Below are positions 27,941-37,738 of a stretch of DNA of 64,000 bases, piece by piece. The translations under genes and the position numbers were made by a program. The stretch comes from Pseudomonas paraversuta (lineage in GTDB: Bacteria; Pseudomonadota; Gammaproteobacteria; Pseudomonadales; Pseudomonadaceae): NCBI RefSeq assembly GCF_904063065.1, contig NZ_CAJFCL010000006.1, forward strand, positions 1-64,000. Reading direction: 5' to 3'. Positions within the stretch are counted from its first letter, which is position 1, and each line of letters starts with the position of its first letter. The notes beneath the pieces are model-generated. The model saw only the letters and a list, made by a program, of their open reading frames with translations, was not told the DNA's origin and made no database searches.

Positions 27941-28123
27941 TTACTCGTCAGCGCCCTTGTCGATCACTTTACGACCACGGTATACGCCTTCTGGCGATAC
28001 GTGGTGACGCAGGTGAATTTCACCGGTGGTTTTTTCTACAGACAGAGTGCTAGCCGAAAGAGCATCGTGCGAACGACGCATGTCACGGGCAGAGCGGGAT
28101 TTTTTGTTCTGCTGAACAGCCAT
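27941..28123 (-). CDS. rpmF: 50S ribosomal protein L32
   Basis: A 60-residue ribosomal protein, [20 protein letters not shown] at the N-terminus. It lacks the zinc-binding cysteines of the C+ L32 type, as is usual in Pseudomonas. It sits between yceD (13 bp upstream) and plsX (4 bp downstream), the classic order linking ribosome and lipid synthesis genes. Confidence 0.97.
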   Translation of the reverse strand: MAVQQNKKSRSARDMRRSHDALSASTLSVEKTTGEIHLRHHVSPEGVYRGRKVIDKGADE

Positions 28124-28136
28124 AATTAATTAACTC

Positions 28137-28664
28137 CTAAACGTTTGGGTCACGCTTTAACTGCGCCAATACACTGAACGGGTTGGACCGCGTTACCTCG
28201 TCCTCGCCTGGATCGGGCTCATCGAGACCCGCCGGCTGCTGGCATTCTTCCGGATGATGAGCAGGCACAATGGGCAAGGCGAGCAGAAGCTCTTCCTCGA
28301 TCAGTGCCAGCAGATCCAAAGGATCCTCGCCCAGCTCCAGCACGTCATAACCTTGCGGTAACGACTGGGTGTTCGCACCCTCTTTCACCACAGCATAACT
28401 GCACTCGCTGTGGATCGGCAGGGTGACCAGCTCAAGACAACGCTGGCAAACCATTTTGACTTCGGCGTCGATAGAGCTGTGGATGACCACAGACCTACGT
28501 TCATCTCGTTCAAAAACAAATTTCGCCTGGACCGTTCCGAGAGTATCGGAAAGCGGGTCGCAGAGTCTCTCCAAATCAGCCAGCAACACTTCACCTTGGA
28601 GGGTAGTGCCACGATCAGCTAATTTGCGCGGGTCAACGTGAGGTGGAATCGGGTCATTCAACAT
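28137..28664 (-). CDS. yceD: YceD/DUF177 family protein
   Basis: A 175-residue conserved protein encoded in front of rpmF in most bacteria; the family is implicated in 23S rRNA accumulation or processing. It starts MLNDPIPPHVDPRKLADRG and carries the KMVCQRCLELVTLP motif. The ATG at 28664 agrees with other Pseudomonas proteins. The consensus promoter just upstream would begin transcription only two or three bases before this ATG, so the mRNA may be essentially leaderless. Confidence 0.92.
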   Translation of the reverse strand: MLNDPIPPHVDPRKLADRGTTLQGEVLLADLERLCDPLSDTLGTVQAKFVFERDERRSVVIHSSIDAEVKMVCQRCLELVTLPIHSECSYAVVKEGANTQSLPQGYDVLELGEDPLDLLALIEEELLLALPIVPAHHPEECQQPAGLDEPDPGEDEVTRSNPFSVLAQLKRDPNV

Positions 28665-28673
28665 AGGCGCAGC

Positions 28674-28702
28674 ATTCTAGGGACGACCCCTTCACCTGTC
28701 AA
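28674..28702 (-). promoter_or_regulatory. Consensus sigma-70 promoter of the yceD-rpmF-plsX-fab operon
   Basis: On the minus strand TTGACA (28702-28697), a 17-bp spacer and TAGAAT (28679-28674). Spacing is optimal and the -35 perfect. The predicted start point is about 28666-28668, only two to four bases from the yceD ATG. Confidence 0.82.
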
Positions 28703-28769
28703 AGGAAATTGTGCCTGTGCGACATCCTGTACGATCGTTAGAATCCCTGACCGCCCACAGGAGACGCGC

Positions 28770-29348
28770 ATGCTGCCTTTATTACTCGCTTCAAGCTCGG
28801 CTTATCGCCGTGATCTGCTGGCTCGCCTGCGCCTGCCTTTCAGCTGCAGCTCCCCCGATATAGACGAAAGCCACCGCCCCGGCGAATCAGCCGTCGAACT
28901 GGTGAAACGCCTGTCCCGGCAAAAAGCCGAAGCACTTGCCACCCGTCACCCCGACCACTTGATTATCGGCTCCGATCAGGTTGCAGCGCTCAACGGACGA
29001 ATCATCGGCAAACCCCACACGTTTGACAAGGCCCGCCAGCAACTTTTGGACGCCAGCGGCGCCAGCGTAACCTTCCTCACCGGACTGACCCTGCTCAACA
29101 GCCAGACAGGCCACTATCAAACCGACTGCGTGCCCTTCACCGTGCACATGCGCCCCCTCACCCCGGAACAGGTCGAACGCTACCTGCTTGCCGAAGAACC
29201 CTATGACTGCGCAGGCAGCTTCAAAGCGGAAGGTCTGGGTGTGAGCCTGTTCAGGCGCACCGAAGGCGATGACGCCACCAGCCTGGTCGGCCTGCCACTT
29301 ATCCGCCTAGTCGACATGCTGCTCGCGCAAGGCGTGGCGATTCCGTAA
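28770..29348 (+). CDS. Maf-family nucleotide pyrophosphatase (YceF type)
   Basis: A 192-residue Maf/Ham1-fold enzyme. It begins MLPLLLASSSAYRRDLLARL, has SRQKAEAL and IIGSDQVAAL (catalytic Asp), and matches the YceF subgroup that hydrolyses m7GTP. I chose ATG 28770 behind CAGGAGA. It is divergent from yceD and followed by a bidirectional terminator shared with the convergent sppA gene. Confidence 0.92.
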   Translation: MLPLLLASSSAYRRDLLARLRLPFSCSSPDIDESHRPGESAVELVKRLSRQKAEALATRHPDHLIIGSDQVAALNGRIIGKPHTFDKARQQLLDASGASVTFLTGLTLLNSQTGHYQTDCVPFTVHMRPLTPEQVERYLLAEEPYDCAGSFKAEGLGVSLFRRTEGDDATSLVGLPLIRLVDMLLAQGVAIP

Positions 29349-29351
29349 AAC

Positions 29352-29383
29352 AAAAAAACCGGCCTGAAAAGGCCGGTTTTTTT
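29352..29383. terminator. Bidirectional terminator between maf and sppA
   Basis: AAAAAAACCGGCC, loop TGAAAA, GGCCGGTTTTTTT. Both flanks carry the needed A/T runs, so it can end both convergent transcripts. Confidence 0.9.
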
Positions 29384-29397
29384 AAATCATCCATGGA

Positions 29398-30384
29398 TCA
29401 GCGCAGGGTCGGCCCCTGGAACCCCATCCACATCGCCAACTGTTCAGCCACACTGGCGCCCAGCTTTTTCGAGAAGCGGTCAAACGCCGACTCTTGCACA
29501 GTGAAGTCGATCAGTTCTTTTTCACCGATCACATCACGGGCAACCGAACTGGCATTACCCAACCCGTCGATCAAGCCGAGAGGCAATGCCTGCTGCCCGG
29601 TCCAGACCAGCCCCGAAAACAGCTCGGGATGATCCTTGTCTTTAAGGCGATCACCACGCCCCTGCTTGACGCTGGCAATGAACTGCTCATGGGTGACATT
29701 CAACACGCCCTGCCAGAACTTGGTCTCGTCCGGTTTTTCAGGCTCGAAAGGATCAAGAAAGGCTTTGTGTTCGCCAGAGGTGTAAGCGCGGCGCTGAATA
29801 CCCAGCTTGTCCATTGCACCGACAAAACCAAAGCCCGCAGCCGTCACCCCGATCGAGCCCACCAGGCTGGCTTTATCGGCGTAAATTTCATCTGCCGCAC
29901 TGGCAATGTAATAGGCACCCGAGGCACCCAGATCGGAAATCACCGCATACACCTTGATATCAGGGTGCAAGCCGCGCAGACGGCGAATCTCATCGTAGAC
30001 ATAGCCCGACTGCACCGGACTGCCGCCCGGACTGTTGATACGCAACACCACACCCTTGACCTTGGGATCGGCGAACGCAGCCTGCAGGCTGGTGACAATA
30101 TTGTCAGCACTGGCAGCCTCTTTGTCGGCAATCACGCCGCGCACATCGATCAAAGCGGTATACCCGCTGCTGGTGGCACTGCGCTCCATATCCACCAACG
30201 GAGAAAACAGGATCAGCACCGTAATCAGATAACAAAAGGTCAGCACCTTGAAAAAAATGCCCCAGCGACGCGCCCGACGCTGCTCCTGAATTCCTGCCAA
30301 CAGGGTTTTTTCCAGCAGCTTCCAGCTTTTGTCATCGCCGGCAGCCGGCTCAGACTCTGAAGGCGCCTTCCATTGATCAACCAT
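29398..30384 (-). CDS. sppA: Signal peptide peptidase SppA, 36-kDa type
   Basis: A 328-residue membrane-bound serine protease (peptidase S49) that degrades cleaved signal peptides. One membrane segment lies near residues 42-62 (FFKVLTFCYLITVLILFSP). The catalytic serine is in DLGASGAYYIASAADEI, and the general-base lysine is in YADKASLVGSIGV. It is the short single-domain type, unlike the double-length E. coli enzyme. It begins 20 bp behind the HAD gene. Confidence 0.93.
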   Translation of the reverse strand: MVDQWKAPSESEPAAGDDKSWKLLEKTLLAGIQEQRRARRWGIFFKVLTFCYLITVLILFSPLVDMERSATSSGYTALIDVRGVIADKEAASADNIVTSLQAAFADPKVKGVVLRINSPGGSPVQSGYVYDEIRRLRGLHPDIKVYAVISDLGASGAYYIASAADEIYADKASLVGSIGVTAAGFGFVGAMDKLGIQRRAYTSGEHKAFLDPFEPEKPDETKFWQGVLNVTHEQFIASVKQGRGDRLKDKDHPELFSGLVWTGQQALPLGLIDGLGNASSVARDVIGEKELIDFTVQESAFDRFSKKLGASVAEQLAMWMGFQGPTLR

Positions 30385-30404
30385 GCTCTACCCCAGCAAA
30401 GACT

Positions 30405-31067
30405 TTAATTAACCTGGCAATTGAGCCAGGTACGCAATTCGGGAAAACTGTCGATCGCCAACCGCGGCTCAAATGCAAGCAAGCGCTCCATTGACTGAGC
30501 ACCATAGCTCACTGCAACTGAATCAATACCGGCGTTGCGGGCCATCAGCAAATCAAACGACGCATCCCCCACCATCAAGGCCTGTCCGGGCTGCATGTCG
30601 CAATGGGCCAGGATTTGATTCAGCATCAATGGATCAGGCTTGCTGGCGGTCTCATCGGCAGCGCGGGTGATATCGAAAAAATCTTCCCAGCCATGAGCCC
30701 TGAGCACCCGGTCAAGCCCCCGGCGCGCCTTGCCCGTAGCTACGGCCAAACGGTAACCCTCGGCACGAAAGGCCTCGAGCGACTCAGCCACCCCCGCAAA
30801 CAACGGTGACGGCTCGGTATCCATAGCCATGTAGACATCCGCATAGTGCTGGCGAAAGGCAATCACCTGGGCGTCCGACATATCGGGATAAAGCGACAGG
30901 ATGGCCTCAGGCAAACCAAGGCCGATAATTCCCTTGATCGCCTCTTCATCACGCTCAGGACGGCCTGCGCGATGTGCCGCGACCTTCATCGCGGCGACAA
31001 TCCGACCGATGGAGTCGGCCAGCGTACCGTCCCAGTCGAAGATCAGCAGCTTGTACTCATGGCGCAC
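30405..31067 (-). CDS. HAD-family phosphatase (phosphoglycolate phosphatase-like)
   Basis: A 220-residue haloacid-dehalogenase-type hydrolase. Motif I is [10 protein letters not shown] with the nucleophilic Asp, motif II lies in [13 protein letters not shown] and motif III/IV in [11 protein letters not shown] and [17 protein letters not shown]. Its reading frame overlaps the end of rluC by 11 bases. In Pseudomonas this gene always sits between rluC and sppA; its physiological substrate is not established. Confidence 0.9.
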   Translation of the reverse strand: MRHEYKLLIFDWDGTLADSIGRIVAAMKVAAHRAGRPERDEEAIKGIIGLGLPEAILSLYPDMSDAQVIAFRQHYADVYMAMDTEPSPLFAGVAESLEAFRAEGYRLAVATGKARRGLDRVLRAHGWEDFFDITRAADETASKPDPLMLNQILAHCDMQPGQALMVGDASFDLLMARNAGIDSVAVSYGAQSMERLLAFEPRLAIDSFPELRTWLNCQVN

Positions 31068-32016
31068 TCAGCAGGCGCTCCACGGTCTTGGCCCACATTT
31101 CGTCAACCGGAGCCTGCAGCTTCAACTCGCCACCCTCAGGCAGAGGCACCGTCAGCATGTAAGCGTGCAAGAACAGCCGCTTGCCACCCAGATCGCGAAT
31201 TTCTTTAGAAAACCCTTCATCGCCATACTTGGTGTCACCGGCAATACAGTGACCGGCATGCAATGTGTGCACTCGAATCTGGTGAGTACGGCCGGTAATC
31301 GGCTTGGCCTCGATCATGGTTGCAAAATCACCGAAGCGACGCAGCACCTTGAACACGGTGACCGACTCCTTGCCCTCTTCGTTGACTTCAACCATACGTT
31401 CGCCGGAACGCAGGTTGCTCTTCATCAGCGGTGCTCGCACCTGCTTGATGGACGCCGCCCAGTTACCGCGCACCAACGCCATGTAGCGCTTGTCGACACC
31501 ATCACCGCGCAATGCGGCATGCAAGTGACGCAACATGCTGCGCTTTTTGGCAATCATCAACAGGCCGGAAGTGTCCCGGTCCAGGCGATGCACCAGTTCC
31601 AGTTCCTTGGCATCGGGGCGCATCTGACGAAAGGCTTCAATTACGCCAAAAGTCAGACCGCTACCGCCATGTACAGCGATACCGGCCGGTTTGTTCAGCA
31701 CTATCAGCGCCTTGTCTTCGTAGACAATGGCGGCTTCGAGTCGCTGCAACAAACCTTGAGCCACCGGCACCGGCTCATCGCGTTCCGGCACGCGAACCGG
31801 CGGCACGCGCACGATATCGCCCGCCTGCAGCTTGTACTCGGGCTTGATCCGCCCCTTGTTCACACGCACTTCGCCTTTACGCAAAATGCGGTAAATCAAG
31901 GTCTTGGGAACACCCTTGAGCCGTGCAAGTAAAAAGTTGTCGATGCGTTGGCCGGCATATTCCGGCGAGACCTCAAGCAGCTGGACGCTGGGGGTCGGGG
32001 GGGTAGTGGTCGTCAT
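31057..32016 (-). CDS. rluC: 23S rRNA pseudouridine synthase RluC
   Basis: A 319-residue pseudouridine synthase that modifies positions 955, 2504 and 2580 of 23S rRNA in E. coli. An N-terminal S4 domain (about residues 18-75) is followed by the RsuA/RluA catalytic domain with [11 protein letters not shown] carrying the catalytic Asp. GRTHQIRVH is also present. It is divergent from rne, as in other Pseudomonas. Confidence 0.94.
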   Translation of the reverse strand: MTTTTPPTPSVQLLEVSPEYAGQRIDNFLLARLKGVPKTLIYRILRKGEVRVNKGRIKPEYKLQAGDIVRVPPVRVPERDEPVPVAQGLLQRLEAAIVYEDKALIVLNKPAGIAVHGGSGLTFGVIEAFRQMRPDAKELELVHRLDRDTSGLLMIAKKRSMLRHLHAALRGDGVDKRYMALVRGNWAASIKQVRAPLMKSNLRSGERMVEVNEEGKESVTVFKVLRRFGDFATMIEAKPITGRTHQIRVHTLHAGHCIAGDTKYGDEGFSKEIRDLGGKRLFLHAYMLTVPLPEGGELKLQAPVDEMWAKTVERLLSAP

Positions 32017-32045
32017 GCCGCGAATGATAACAATTTTTTATGGAA

Positions 32046-32714
32046 TTGAAGCACTTAATCATTGCTGCTATAGTCGCGAACGCCGCCAAAAGCGGCCTGG
32101 ACAGCGGATTAACGGTGAATAACCGGCCCTGCCCAACGCTCTTAATCAGGACGCGAGGCCGTCCTACGGGGCTTTTGCTGGATACGGAACACCTGGAGTT
32201 GTAACAAGCGCAGGTGACATGAGGCCTGAAGCGAGCCTGGAAAGCAGAGTGCAAACTCGCCTTTTACGCCGATATTCACGGCCAGTTCACAAAGTGCAGT
32301 CAGCTTCGGGCATATCAAGCGAATGCTTCGGAAACATCGCCTTTATTAGCCATGATGCGTGAACTCCCCTTTTGGAGAACACGGTAAATGCCAACCCGCT
32401 GCGGATTCTGCGCGCGGCAGCACCCGAATTATCAGGGATACGTGTAGGGTGGAGATGCACAACCGCCGGACTGTGTAGCAATAGGCTTTATCAAGACGCT
32501 TCATCTCGTCCACAGCCGCTGGTTGATTCCTCCTCCTGACTGAGTGCTTAAGTCACCACAGCAAGCAGGAAGCGTAAGTCGCGACTTCGCCCCCATTGGT
32601 CGAACCTCGCTGGACACAGGAGTGGCCAACTGCTCCTGACGCACCTGACACCGACCATGAGAAGTCGTGTGTGCCGAACGCCGTTTCCGGTAGCCCGGAA
32701 ACCGACGGTACAAC
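32046..32714 (+). promoter_or_regulatory. RNase E promoter and long structured 5' leader
   Basis: TTGAAG (32046-32051), 17 bp and TATAGT (32069-32074) form a strong promoter with a start near 32081. The leader before the rne ATG is about 630 nt and has no credible ORF. E. coli rne has a long autoregulatory leader, and a distinct rne-II motif has been described upstream of rne in Pseudomonas. A structured feedback element here is expected from that; I did not fold the sequence. Confidence 0.7.
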
Positions 32715-35700
32715 ATGAAAAGAATGCTGATTAACGCAACTCAACCTGAAGAGTTGCGTGTTGCACTGGTAGATGGCCAACGCCTCTACGACCTGGACAT
32801 CGAGTCAGGCGCGCGCGAGCAGAAGAAAGCCAATATCTATAAAGGCCGTATTACTCGCATCGAACCAAGCCTTGAGGCTGCCTTTGTCGATTTTGGCTCT
32901 GAGCGCCACGGCTTCCTGCCACTTAAGGAAATCTCCCGCGAGTACTTCAAGAAAGCTCCTGAAGGCCGCGTCAACATCAAGGACGTCCTGAGCGAAGGCC
33001 AGGAAGTTATCGTGCAGGTCGAGAAAGAAGAGCGTGGCAACAAGGGCGCAGCCCTGACCACCTTCATCAGCCTCGCTGGCCGTTATCTGGTTCTGATGCC
33101 TAATAACCCGCGTGCCGGCGGTATCTCCCGTCGCATCGAAGGTGAAGAACGCAACGAGCTGCGCGAAGCCCTGAACGGCCTGATCGCTCCGGCCGACATG
33201 GGTCTGATCGTGCGCACTGCAGGCCTGGGCCGCAGCAGCGAAGAAATGCAGTGGGACCTCGATTACCTGCTGCAACTCTGGACCGCCATTAAAGAAGCCT
33301 CCCTGGACCGCTCCGCGCCATTCCTGATCTATCAGGAAAGCAACGTGATCATCCGCGCCATCCGCGACTACTTGCGCCAGGACATCGGCGAAGTACTGAT
33401 CGACAGCGTTGAAGCACAGGACGAAGCCCTGACCTTCATCCGCCAGGTGATGCCGCAGTACGCCAGCAAAATCAAACTCTACGAAGACAGCGTTCCGCTG
33501 TTCAATCGTTTCCAGATCGAAAGCCAGATCGAGACCGCCTTCCAGCGCGTCGTTGAACTGCCTTCCGGCGGCTCCATCGTTATCGACCCGACCGAAGCCC
33601 TGGTGTCCATCGACATCAACTCGGCGCGCGCCACCAAAGGCAGCGATATCGAAGAAACCGCACTGCAAACCAACCTTGAAGCGGCTGAAGAAATCGCCCG
33701 TCAGTTGCGCCTGCGCGACATCGGCGGCCTGATCGTCATCGACTTCATCGACATGACCCCTGCCAAAAACCAGCGCGCCGTGGAAGAAAAAGTCCGCGAG
33801 TGCCTGGAAGCAGACCGTGCCCGCGTACAAGTAGGCCGTATCTCGCGCTTTGGCTTGCTGGAAATGTCCCGTCAGCGCCTGCGTCCATCCCTGGGCGAAA
33901 GCAGCGGCATCGTTTGCCCACGCTGCAATGGCACCGGCATCATCCGTGACGTTGAATCGCTGTCGCTGGCCATTCTGCGCCTGATCGAAGAAGAAGCCCT
34001 GAAAGACCGCACTGCCGAAGTGCGCGCCCAGGTGCCAATCCCGGTTGCTGCATTCCTGCTCAACGAGAAGCGCAACTCGATTACCAAAATCGAACTGCGG
34101 ACCCGTGCACGCATCATCATTCTGCCGAACGATCACCTCGAGACGCCGCACTTCGAAGTTCAGCGCCTGCGTGATGACAGCCCGGAAGCCCACACCAACC
34201 AGTCCAGCTACGAAATCGCTGCCGCTGCTGCGGAAGTGGAAGAAGTTCAGCCGGCTGCCGCCACTCGCACTCTGGTTCGCCAGGAAGCTGCAGTCAAAAC
34301 AGCACCGCCGCGCACCTCGGCACCGGTTCCGACCGAAGCTGCTGCACCGGCTCCTGCTGCTGCACCTGCCGCTACCATCGCCGAGCCAAGCCTGTTCAAA
34401 GGCCTGGTCAAATCGCTGGTAAGCCTGTTCGCCTCCAAGGAAGAGCCTGCTGCTCCGACCGTGGTTGAGAAGCCGGCAACGACAGAGCGTCCTGCGCGCA
34501 ATGAAGAGCGCCGCAATGGTCGCCAGCAAAGCCGCAATCGCAATGGCCGTCGCGATGAAGAGCGCAAGCCACGCGAAGAGCGTGCACCGCGAGAAGAACG
34601 CGCACCACGCGAAGTCCGCGAGCCGCGCGAAGAAACTCCGGTAGCTGCAGTTGCCCGTGAAGAACGCGCACCGCGTCCACCTCGTGAAGAACGTGCTCCA
34701 CGCGCACCTCGTGAAGAACGCAAACCGCGCGGCGAAGCCCGTGAAGAGCGCGTTCGCGAATTGCGCGAGCCTCTGGATGCCGTTCCTGCTGCAGCCGTTG
34801 CAGCCGTCGTCGTCGAAGAAGAGCGCGCACCGCGCCCTCCACGGGAAGAACGCCAGCCGCGTGCTCCCCGCGAAGAACGTGCACCACGGGAAGTACAGCC
34901 AGTAGCCGCAGAAGACGAAGAAGCTCTGTCGAACGAAGAGCAATCCCAGGACGAGTCGCAGGACAACGCCGAAGGCGATCGTCCACGCCGCCGCTCCCGT
35001 GGCCAGCGTCGTCGCAGCAACCGTCGTGAGCGTCAACGCGATGCCAATGGCAACGTGATTGAAGGCTCGGAAGAAAACAGCGAAGAAGGCACTGCCGAAA
35101 ACGCTCCTTCCACCACTGAACTGGCTGCCGGTCTGGCCGTCACTGAAGCCGTTGCCAGCTCGGTCATCAGCGCTCCTGCTGAAGCCCAGGCCAATCAACA
35201 GGCCGAGCGTGCTACCCAGACCGTCCAGGAATCGGCTCCGGCAGAAACCGTGATTGCTGAAAAGGTTCAAACAACTGAAGTAGCCATTGTGCCAACACCG
35301 GTTGTAGAAGCCCCTGTGGTTGAAGCACCCGTAGTTGAAGCGCCAGCTGTTGAAGCGGTCACCCCGGTCGAAGCAGCCAAGGCACCAGAAGTTGAAGTGC
35401 CTGCAGCACCGCAAGCACAGCCTGAAGCTCAGGTAGTTGCCGAGCCTGCCCCGGCAGTCGAAGCGCCTGTTGTAGCTGCGCCAGAGCCAGTGGTTGAAGC
35501 GGTAGTCGAAGCACCGGCAGTAGAAGCGCCAAGCGTGGAAGCACCGGTTGTTGAGGCACCAGCCATCGAAAAAGCGCTAGAGCACGTCAAGGAAGCCCGT
35601 TTTGTTCGCGAGCCGATTGCCGAGCCGGCTATTGTCGAGGCAGCTCCGGCTCCTGTGGCTGAACCTGTGGCTGTCGAAGTCGTAGTGGCTGAAGCCGCCG

Positions 35701-35960
35701 TGATCGAGACAGCTGTAGTTGAACAACCTGCTCCGGCAGAAGTTGTTGTCGCGACTGAAGTGACTGAAGTGACTGAAGTGACTGAAGTAGTGGTTACAGC
35801 TCCGGTTGCCAGCACCGCACCAAGCAACGGTCGCGCTCCTAACGACCCGCGCGAAGTACGTCGCCGCAAGCGTGAAGCAGCCGCCGCTGCTGCCGCTCAG
35901 GCAGCTGCTGGCGAAACCGTAGCCGAAGGCAAGGAACACGAGTCTAAACCACTCGTCTAA
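32715..35960 (+). CDS. rne: Ribonuclease E
   Basis: A 1081-residue endoribonuclease and degradosome scaffold. The catalytic half (about 1-520) shows the S1 domain, the metal-binding aspartates in [10 protein letters not shown] and VIDFIDM, and the zinc-link CPRCNGTG. The C-terminal half is low-complexity: arginine-rich REER repeats (about 600-770), then Ala/Val/Glu/Pro repeats of the VVEAP type and finally [18 protein letters not shown] repeats and an NDPR linear motif are described in P. aeruginosa RNase E, the latter for PNPase binding. ATG 32715 yields [18 protein letters not shown], the standard start. Confidence 0.97.
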   Translation: MKRMLINATQPEELRVALVDGQRLYDLDIESGAREQKKANIYKGRITRIEPSLEAAFVDFGSERHGFLPLKEISREYFKKAPEGRVNIKDVLSEGQEVIVQVEKEERGNKGAALTTFISLAGRYLVLMPNNPRAGGISRRIEGEERNELREALNGLIAPADMGLIVRTAGLGRSSEEMQWDLDYLLQLWTAIKEASLDRSAPFLIYQESNVIIRAIRDYLRQDIGEVLIDSVEAQDEALTFIRQVMPQYASKIKLYEDSVPLFNRFQIESQIETAFQRVVELPSGGSIVIDPTEALVSIDINSARATKGSDIEETALQTNLEAAEEIARQLRLRDIGGLIVIDFIDMTPAKNQRAVEEKVRECLEADRARVQVGRISRFGLLEMSRQRLRPSLGESSGIVCPRCNGTGIIRDVESLSLAILRLIEEEALKDRTAEVRAQVPIPVAAFLLNEKRNSITKIELRTRARIIILPNDHLETPHFEVQRLRDDSPEAHTNQSSYEIAAAAAEVEEVQPAAATRTLVRQEAAVKTAPPRTSAPVPTEAAAPAPAAAPAATIAEPSLFKGLVKSLVSLFASKEEPAAPTVVEKPATTERPARNEERRNGRQQSRNRNGRRDEERKPREERAPREERAPREVREPREETPVAAVAREERAPRPPREERAPRAPREERKPRGEAREERVRELREPLDAVPAAAVAAVVVEEERAPRPPREERQPRAPREERAPREVQPVAAEDEEALSNEEQSQDESQDNAEGDRPRRRSRGQRRRSNRRERQRDANGNVIEGSEENSEEGTAENAPSTTELAAGLAVTEAVASSVISAPAEAQANQQAERATQTVQESAPAETVIAEKVQTTEVAIVPTPVVEAPVVEAPVVEAPAVEAVTPVEAAKAPEVEVPAAPQAQPEAQVVAEPAPAVEAPVVAAPEPVVEAVVEAPAVEAPSVEAPVVEAPAIEKALEHVKEARFVREPIAEPAIVEAAPAPVAEPVAVEVVVAEAAVIETAVVEQPAPAEVVVATEVTEVTEVTEVVVTAPVASTAPSNGRAPNDPREVRRRKREAAAAAAAQAAAGETVAEGKEHESKPLV
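35757..35788 (+). repeat. rne: 9-bp tandem repeat inside rne
   Basis: Four near-perfect copies of TGAAGTGAC encode [10 protein letters not shown] in the acidic tail of RNase E. Such a run can change length by slippage without breaking the frame. Confidence 0.75.
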
Positions 35961-35975
35961 ACCTGCAGGCCACTA

Positions 35976-36010
35976 AAAAGCCCCGCCAGTTCTGAACTGG
36001 CGGGGCTTTT
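35976..36010. terminator. Bidirectional terminator between rne and the transglycosylase gene
   Basis: Perfect 16-bp arms AAAAGCCCCGCCAGTT / AACTGGCGGGGCTTTT with loop CTG, followed by more T residues. Confidence 0.92.
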
Positions 36011-36037
36011 TTTATTTCCGTTGTCTACCTCATCAAC

Positions 36038-36065
36038 TGTAGGAGCGAGCAAGCTCGCTCCTACA
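36038..36065. repeat. REP hairpin
   Basis: TGTAGGAGCGAGC / GCTCGCTCCTACA with a 2-bp loop, the same REP core as in the array at 2776-3335. It sits just behind the rne terminator. Confidence 0.8.
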
Positions 36066-36081
36066 ATGAATTGCGGGGGAG

Positions 36082-36693
36082 CTAGAAGAACCAGAACGAA
36101 CGCCTGTTACGCTCCAGCTCGCCGCGGCACTGGTTAAGCTGCGCACCATAGGTTTTCGACTGCTGCTCAACTTTACGGGCCACCTGCATCAGCCAGGGTT
36201 TGGCACGGTATGTATTGCGACTGTAACCGCCCCTGCCCTCGTGATACGCCAGATACTGGTTGTAGGTATCCCATTTGGAAATCCCCAACTGCTGCTGGGT
36301 ACCTGCGGCATACCATCCGATAAACATGATGGCATCGGCAAAGTTATCGCGAGAACCGCCACTGCCCATGCTTCGCTCGAAATCCTTCCAGGCCGGCGGT
36401 TGAGCTTGCGCGTAGCCGTATGACGGGCTGACCCTGCCCCACGGGATTACCCACAACAGATAAGCGCGGGGAGGAAGCGCATCAGCGACAAAACTGCTTT
36501 CCTGTTTCATGATCGCCATCGCCACATGGGGAGGCGTTCCCCAGCGGCTCTGCATCGCGACCGAGTCCTTGTACCAGGCAGGATACTGACGATAGATACT
36601 GCATAGATTGCCCTGGTCTTTGGGCGGAGCTGTCGTACACCCGGTTAATGTCACCAGGGTCAGCGCTAACGCCCATGCCGGTATTTGCTTCAT
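36082..36693 (-). CDS. Lytic transglycosylase-like lipoprotein
   Basis: A 203-residue predicted lipoprotein: signal MKQIPAWALALTLVTLTGC with Cys19 in the lipobox. The body resembles SLT domains, with the probable catalytic glutamate in AIMKQESSF and the SYGYAQAQPP and YLAYHEGRGGY segments. It would act on peptidoglycan from the periplasmic face of a membrane. It lies 25 bp behind murB and convergent with rne. Activity is inferred from the motif pattern. Confidence 0.87.
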   Translation of the reverse strand: MKQIPAWALALTLVTLTGCTTAPPKDQGNLCSIYRQYPAWYKDSVAMQSRWGTPPHVAMAIMKQESSFVADALPPRAYLLWVIPWGRVSPSYGYAQAQPPAWKDFERSMGSGGSRDNFADAIMFIGWYAAGTQQQLGISKWDTYNQYLAYHEGRGGYSRNTYRAKPWLMQVARKVEQQSKTYGAQLNQCRGELERNRRSFWFF

Positions 36694-36718
36694 TTATTAT
36701 CCAGATCGGGAGAAGCCA

Positions 36719-37738
36719 TTAATACAGGTTCGGTTCCATCTCCAGCTGCACTGCAAAGCGCCGCTCGATATCTTCCTGAATGCGTCGGGCCAGGGCCAGC
36801 AACTGCAAACCGCTGGCCGAGCCATAGTTGACCAATACCAGCGACTGCAAACGATGCACTCCGGCGTCAGCCTCACGAAAGCCTTTCCACCCCGCGGCTT
36901 CGATCAACCAGCCGGCGGCCAGCTTCACTCGGCCATCAGCTTGTGGGTAACCGATAATGCCGGGATGCGCCAGTTTCAGCTCAGCGGCCAGCGCAGCTGA
37001 CACCAGCGGATTTTTAAAGAAGCTGCCTGCGTTACCCAGTACCGCCGGGTCCGGCAGCTTCTCACTGCGGATACTGCTGATGGCACGGCTCACGTCGGTC
37101 GCCGTCGGCTGTTCGATACCCTGCTCACTCAGGCGCTGGCGTACAGGTCCGTACTCCAGATGCAGCCTTGCGGCACGGCTCAGGGCAAACCGGACCCGCA
37201 GAATCACCCAGCGCCCCGGCTGTTGTTTGAACACGCTGTCACGGTAGCCAAAGTCGCAGTCCGCCAGGGTGAAATCGCGCAGCTCGCCGGTTTGCCGGTC
37301 AAGTGCGGTCAGCCCCGCAAAAACGTCCTTGATCTCAACGCCGTAAGCACCGATGTTCTGTACCGGCGCGGCACCCACGGTTCCAGGAATCAAACTGAGG
37401 TTTTCCAGCCCCGACAGGCCTTGCTCCAGGGTCCACAACACAAAGGCATGCCACACCTCGCCCGCTTCGGCCTCGACCACCACTTCCCGACCATCGTCTT
37501 CAACCTGGCGAATGCCACGGCTAGCCATGCGCAGCACCAGCGCAGGGACATCCCTGGTCAGCAGCAAGTTGCTACCGCCACCGATCACCAGCAAAGGCAG
37601 ATTGCGCTGCGCCGAGCACTGCAATGCCTCGCGCACGTCGTCATCGCTACAGGCCTCGGCATACAGGCTCGCGCGCACATCCACACCAAAGCTATTGAAC
37701 GGCTTGAGCGACTCATCAACCTGCAACAGCAAACTCAT
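36719..37738 (-). CDS. murB: UDP-N-acetylenolpyruvoylglucosamine reductase
   Basis: A 339-residue FAD enzyme that completes UDP-MurNAc in peptidoglycan synthesis. FAD-binding region LLVIGGGSNLLLT, and LSLIPGTVGAAPVQNIGAYGVEI, GNAGSFFKNP and a C-terminal Glu in QLEMEPNLY are diagnostic of the type I enzyme. It overlaps the end of the tyrosine phosphatase gene by four bases. Confidence 0.95.
   Translation of the reverse strand: MSLLLQVDESLKPFNSFGVDVRASLYAEACSDDDVREALQCSAQRNLPLLVIGGGSNLLLTRDVPALVLRMASRGIRQVEDDGREVVVEAEAGEVWHAFVLWTLEQGLSGLENLSLIPGTVGAAPVQNIGAYGVEIKDVFAGLTALDRQTGELRDFTLADCDFGYRDSVFKQQPGRWVILRVRFALSRAARLHLEYGPVRQRLSEQGIEQPTATDVSRAISSIRSEKLPDPAVLGNAGSFFKNPLVSAALAAELKLAHPGIIGYPQADGRVKLAAGWLIEAAGWKGFREADAGVHRLQSLVLVNYGSASGLQLLALARRIQEDIERRFAVQLEMEPNLY

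Noticed and set aside
32805..35414. 869-residue open frame antisense to rne
   Set aside because: Phe/Gly-rich product made by reading the rne repeats backwards; no family signal and no start signals.
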